DNA of 64,000 nucleotides from Bacillus sp. FJAT-18017 (GTDB lineage Bacteria > Bacillota > Bacilli > Bacillales > Cytobacillaceae), in NCBI RefSeq assembly GCF_001278805.1, contig NZ_CP012602.1, positions 2,882,001-2,946,000 of the forward strand, written 5' to 3'. Below are positions 61,855-64,000 of the stretch, piece after piece. A model generated the notes under the pieces. It ran no database searches and had not been told where the DNA came from. It saw only the letters and a program-made list of their open reading frames with translations. The position numbers were made by a program, and so were the translations under genes. The number at the start of each line of letters is the position of its first letter. The stretch's first letter is position 1.

Positions 61855-62436
61855 TTAATGCTCTGTCTCTTTACTGTCAACTTTTTCCCATATTTTCCTC
61901 ACTTCTATTAATTCTGTTTTATTAAAAGTAAGTTTATAAATATCAGGCATATCAAGGTTCTCCCAAAACTCGAAAACGTATTTATTATCGAGGTAGTTCA
62001 TAATTAGCACCATAATATTGCCGTGGGTTCCTATTACTATGTTATGACCCTGGAACCTTTCTAAAACTCTTAATGTGGCCGTTATTCCCCTTTTCTGGGC
62101 AATAATATTGGATTCCCCGCCTTCCCAGGAAAATGAAGGGTCCTCCCACACTTTTTTAATGGCATATTGAAAATCATTAACAGGACCAGCAGCTAAATTT
62201 CGCTCTTTAAAGTCGTCTTCCAGAATAATTTCCTTTCCAATACAATCTGCTACACCCTTCACTGTCTGAATCGCTCTTTCGTATGGACTCGAAACAATAA
62301 AGTCGATCGCTTCTTTTTCAAGATACTTTGTAATTTTATGTGCATCAGCTTGGCCCTGTTGGGATAACGGCCTTCCGAGTTCGTCCGGCGTATAATCGGA
62401 ATGTGCATGCCGGACAAAAAACAAATTCGTTAACAA
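61855..62436 (-). CDS. Histidine phosphatase family protein
   Basis: A 193-residue phosphoglycerate mutase-like phosphatase. The catalytic His is in FFVRHAHSDYT (RHA in place of the common RHG), the second Arg in SSPYERAIQT and the second His in VIGTHGNIMVL. The substrate is unknown. TTG at 62436 follows GGGGGAAA. Confidence 0.88.
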   Translation of the reverse strand: MLTNLFFVRHAHSDYTPDELGRPLSQQGQADAHKITKYLEKEAIDFIVSSPYERAIQTVKGVADCIGKEIILEDDFKERNLAAGPVNDFQYAIKKVWEDPSFSWEGGESNIIAQKRGITATLRVLERFQGHNIVIGTHGNIMVLIMNYLDNKYVFEFWENLDMPDIYKLTFNKTELIEVRKIWEKVDSKETEH

Positions 62437-62472
62437 TATCGCTTTCCCCCATCAAGTGATAGATTCGTTGAA

Positions 62473-63183
62473 TTAGAGTTTATCAAGCGTTTTTAAAAAA
62501 TCCTTGATCACGTTTAAAAACAAATCTCGATTTGGTTCCCAGAGTGCATGCCCAGCTTCAGCCAATTCGACTACCCTTACATTTTTAAGGATCATTTTGT
62601 ATCTTTCTGTTTCTTCCTCTGTCAAAAGAGACTTTGTCGTTCCTCCCTTAATTATCAATACAGGAACTTCTATCCGTGTTAAATTTTGATCAAGATTAAT
62701 AGCTGCTGATTCCCTCTGAATCCCTTTTACTACATGTTCCATCTCCTGATTTATATAACTGCGGCTAAGAACTCTTTCTGCCCATGATTTTGGTATAGAC
62801 GGATACGCGGCAGGATAATCACAAAGGATTAGCCCTTTTAATCCTCGCGTTCTCGAGGCATATTCTATTGCATATGGAACACCCATTGAATAAGCCATTA
62901 CACAGTACTCATGAACCTGGCTATCCATTACTACAGATTCTATATCATGAACATGGTCGTAAAATGAGTAGCCAGTGGCTGGAGCATCACTTTTTCCCCG
63001 GCCTCGTAAACTCATAGAAATACATTTTCTTGGCTTGAACTCCTGCAACAAAGCAACCGATTGCTCGGCGAAATTTAAAGCTCCAGGAACATACACTAAC
63101 GGAGTTAAATGATTATCGTCCAAACTGCTCTCAAGATAATGAAGTTTTACTTCTTTCGAACGGATCCATTTATCAGCAAACAT
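62473..63183 (-). CDS. Alpha/beta hydrolase
   Basis: A 236-residue alpha/beta hydrolase. The nucleophile elbow is AYSMGVPYAIEY (Ser in AxSxG), the oxyanion region is LVYVPGALNFAEQSV, and the catalytic His is in AEAGHALWEPN. SLRGRGKSDAP after strand 4 is typical of the fold. The substrate is unknown. ATG follows AGAGGGTTGAAAG. It lies 36 bases upstream of the phosphatase gene, with which it may be co-transcribed. Confidence 0.87.
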   Translation of the reverse strand: MFADKWIRSKEVKLHYLESSLDDNHLTPLVYVPGALNFAEQSVALLQEFKPRKCISMSLRGRGKSDAPATGYSFYDHVHDIESVVMDSQVHEYCVMAYSMGVPYAIEYASRTRGLKGLILCDYPAAYPSIPKSWAERVLSRSYINQEMEHVVKGIQRESAAINLDQNLTRIEVPVLIIKGGTTKSLLTEEETERYKMILKNVRVVELAEAGHALWEPNRDLFLNVIKDFLKTLDKL

Positions 63184-63373
63184 CCACTTTCAACCCTCTT
63201 TTCTTCTATTACAATATTATTCGCCCAACTTCCCCTATTTCCTTCCAATATTCTTTATTCAAAAAAACCACCTTCATCAGGCGGCATAGGGACTTCATAT
63301 GTATGTGTTTAAATCTTTACTAAAGTTCTTTTATCCTGAATTTAAAGCTAAATTGTTTTTCAAATCAGGGCAC

Positions 63374-63973
63374 CTATTCATGCTTCATAAAAAATTGATT
63401 CAATTTCTCTTCGGTTACCCCTTCCTGCAAAGAATTCTTAGAAAATCGCCAGCTATATGAAGGAATATCTTCTTTCATTTCAAATACGTCTTCGCTTTTT
63501 TTCCCGCTATCAAAGTAAAGCCATTCTATTGAAAAGTCATTCAAATCCCGATTCAACGCCTGGTTAGCAACTTCCATTATTTTGGCTGTTTCTTTTTCCT
63601 TATCAAAGGAACTTTCGATCTCGCCGATGAATAGGTACTCATGCATCTTATGTTTATGTACCTTGAAAATATCACCGTATGTATCGTCAACGCTATATTG
63701 ATTGGCTATTTCTTCTGGAATATGGATATTAACTGCATACGAGATTTCTCCAAACCGGCTCATAAATGGTTCCCATGATTTGATTGCCTCGCTTCTCCAT
63801 TTGGTTTCTTTGAAGGATTCATCGATAATATTTCCGCCTTCGGAAACATGGACCTGAAATTCCAAGTCGCTTTGATCCTTAGGATAAACACTGGCCGTAT
63901 AGATTCCTTCTTCATCTCCCAAAGCTTTTGCAAACTTAATTTCACTTACTTTAAATGGAATTCCGTATTCCAC
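63374..63973 (-). CDS. Hypothetical protein
   Basis: A 199-residue soluble, acidic protein, not recognised. Segments such as EGIYTASVYPKDQSDLEFQV and FGEISYAVNIHIPEEIANQY are strand-rich, and the C-terminus (GVTEEKLNQFFMKHE) is helical. GTG at 63973 follows AAGGAGTTAT, so the gene is complete within the window. Confidence 0.7.
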   Translation of the reverse strand: MEYGIPFKVSEIKFAKALGDEEGIYTASVYPKDQSDLEFQVHVSEGGNIIDESFKETKWRSEAIKSWEPFMSRFGEISYAVNIHIPEEIANQYSVDDTYGDIFKVHKHKMHEYLFIGEIESSFDKEKETAKIMEVANQALNRDLNDFSIEWLYFDSGKKSEDVFEMKEDIPSYSWRFSKNSLQEGVTEEKLNQFFMKHE

Positions 63974-64000
63974 CGATAACTCCTTAAGTATTCTCGTATT

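Overview
The window reads as a chromosomal segment of a low-GC, Gram-positive, spore-forming Bacillaceae bacterium (Mesobacillus/Neobacillus/Bacillus-like). The grounds are strong AGGAGG ribosome-binding sites, many GTG/TTG starts, cre sites, RsbR-type stress-module proteins, SpoIID/LytB and CgeB-type spore proteins, PucR/CdaR and AdeR-like regulators, and T-box-free, terminator-rich intergenic DNA. No rRNA, tRNA, CRISPR array, prophage or complete insertion sequence was found.

Layout. 0-3 kb: a GNAT enzyme and an ECF sigma/anti-sigma pair with a matching ECF promoter. 3.1-8.6 kb: an amine-catabolism divergon, with a CdaR-type regulator facing a Rieske oxygenase, an amino-acid/amine permease and a flavin monoamine oxidase, and a perfect cre site. 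8.9-15.4 kb: unlinked small genes, including a SurA-N lipoprotein, MOSC protein, CgeB/LysM glycosyltransferase and metalloprotease. 16-20 kb: a 1285-residue secreted CBM/beta-propeller protein. 22-32.6 kb: an eleven-gene minus-strand catabolic operon (aminotransferase, aldehyde dehydrogenase, 3-hydroxyacyl-CoA dehydrogenase, CoA transferase, enoyl-CoA hydratase, acyl-CoA dehydrogenase, thiolase and two 2-hydroxyacid-type dehydrogenases) that would take an amino-acid-derived acid to acetyl-CoA. 33.2-39 kb: an alanine module (permease, AdeR-like activator, Ald, Alr). 39.5-46.4 kb: HIT protein, acyl-CoA synthetase, cobalamin-binding-like protein, mercaptopyruvate sulfurtransferase, small membrane proteins and a Zn protease. 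47.4-51.3 kb: a TPP-riboswitch operon for thiamine salvage (SDR, thiM, thiD, thiE, thiW). 51.6-64 kb: NUDIX, GIY-YIG, two RsbR-like STAS proteins flanking a phosphodiesterase and an MFS transporter, SpoIID/LytB-SH3, and small hydrolases.

The most unusual content lies between genes. (i) Two tandem type I toxin-antitoxin-like cassettes at 46.4-47.2 kb, each with a 27-residue BsrG/Hol_Tox-like peptide, an antisense RNA, two promoters and two terminators; neither peptide would be found by ordinary gene calling. (ii) A modular family of hairpin repeats (15.7, 32.9, 36.2, 44.4 and 52.1 kb) in which small hairpin modules with different stem sequences appear inserted inside a larger inverted-repeat element. 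(iii) Two paralogous arrays (21.6 and 51.4 kb) of four short palindromes each, with almost identical 52/61/51 spacing. (iv) A 21-bp tandem repeat inside the catabolic operon. Family names were assigned by reading the translations from memory of the families; no database search was run.
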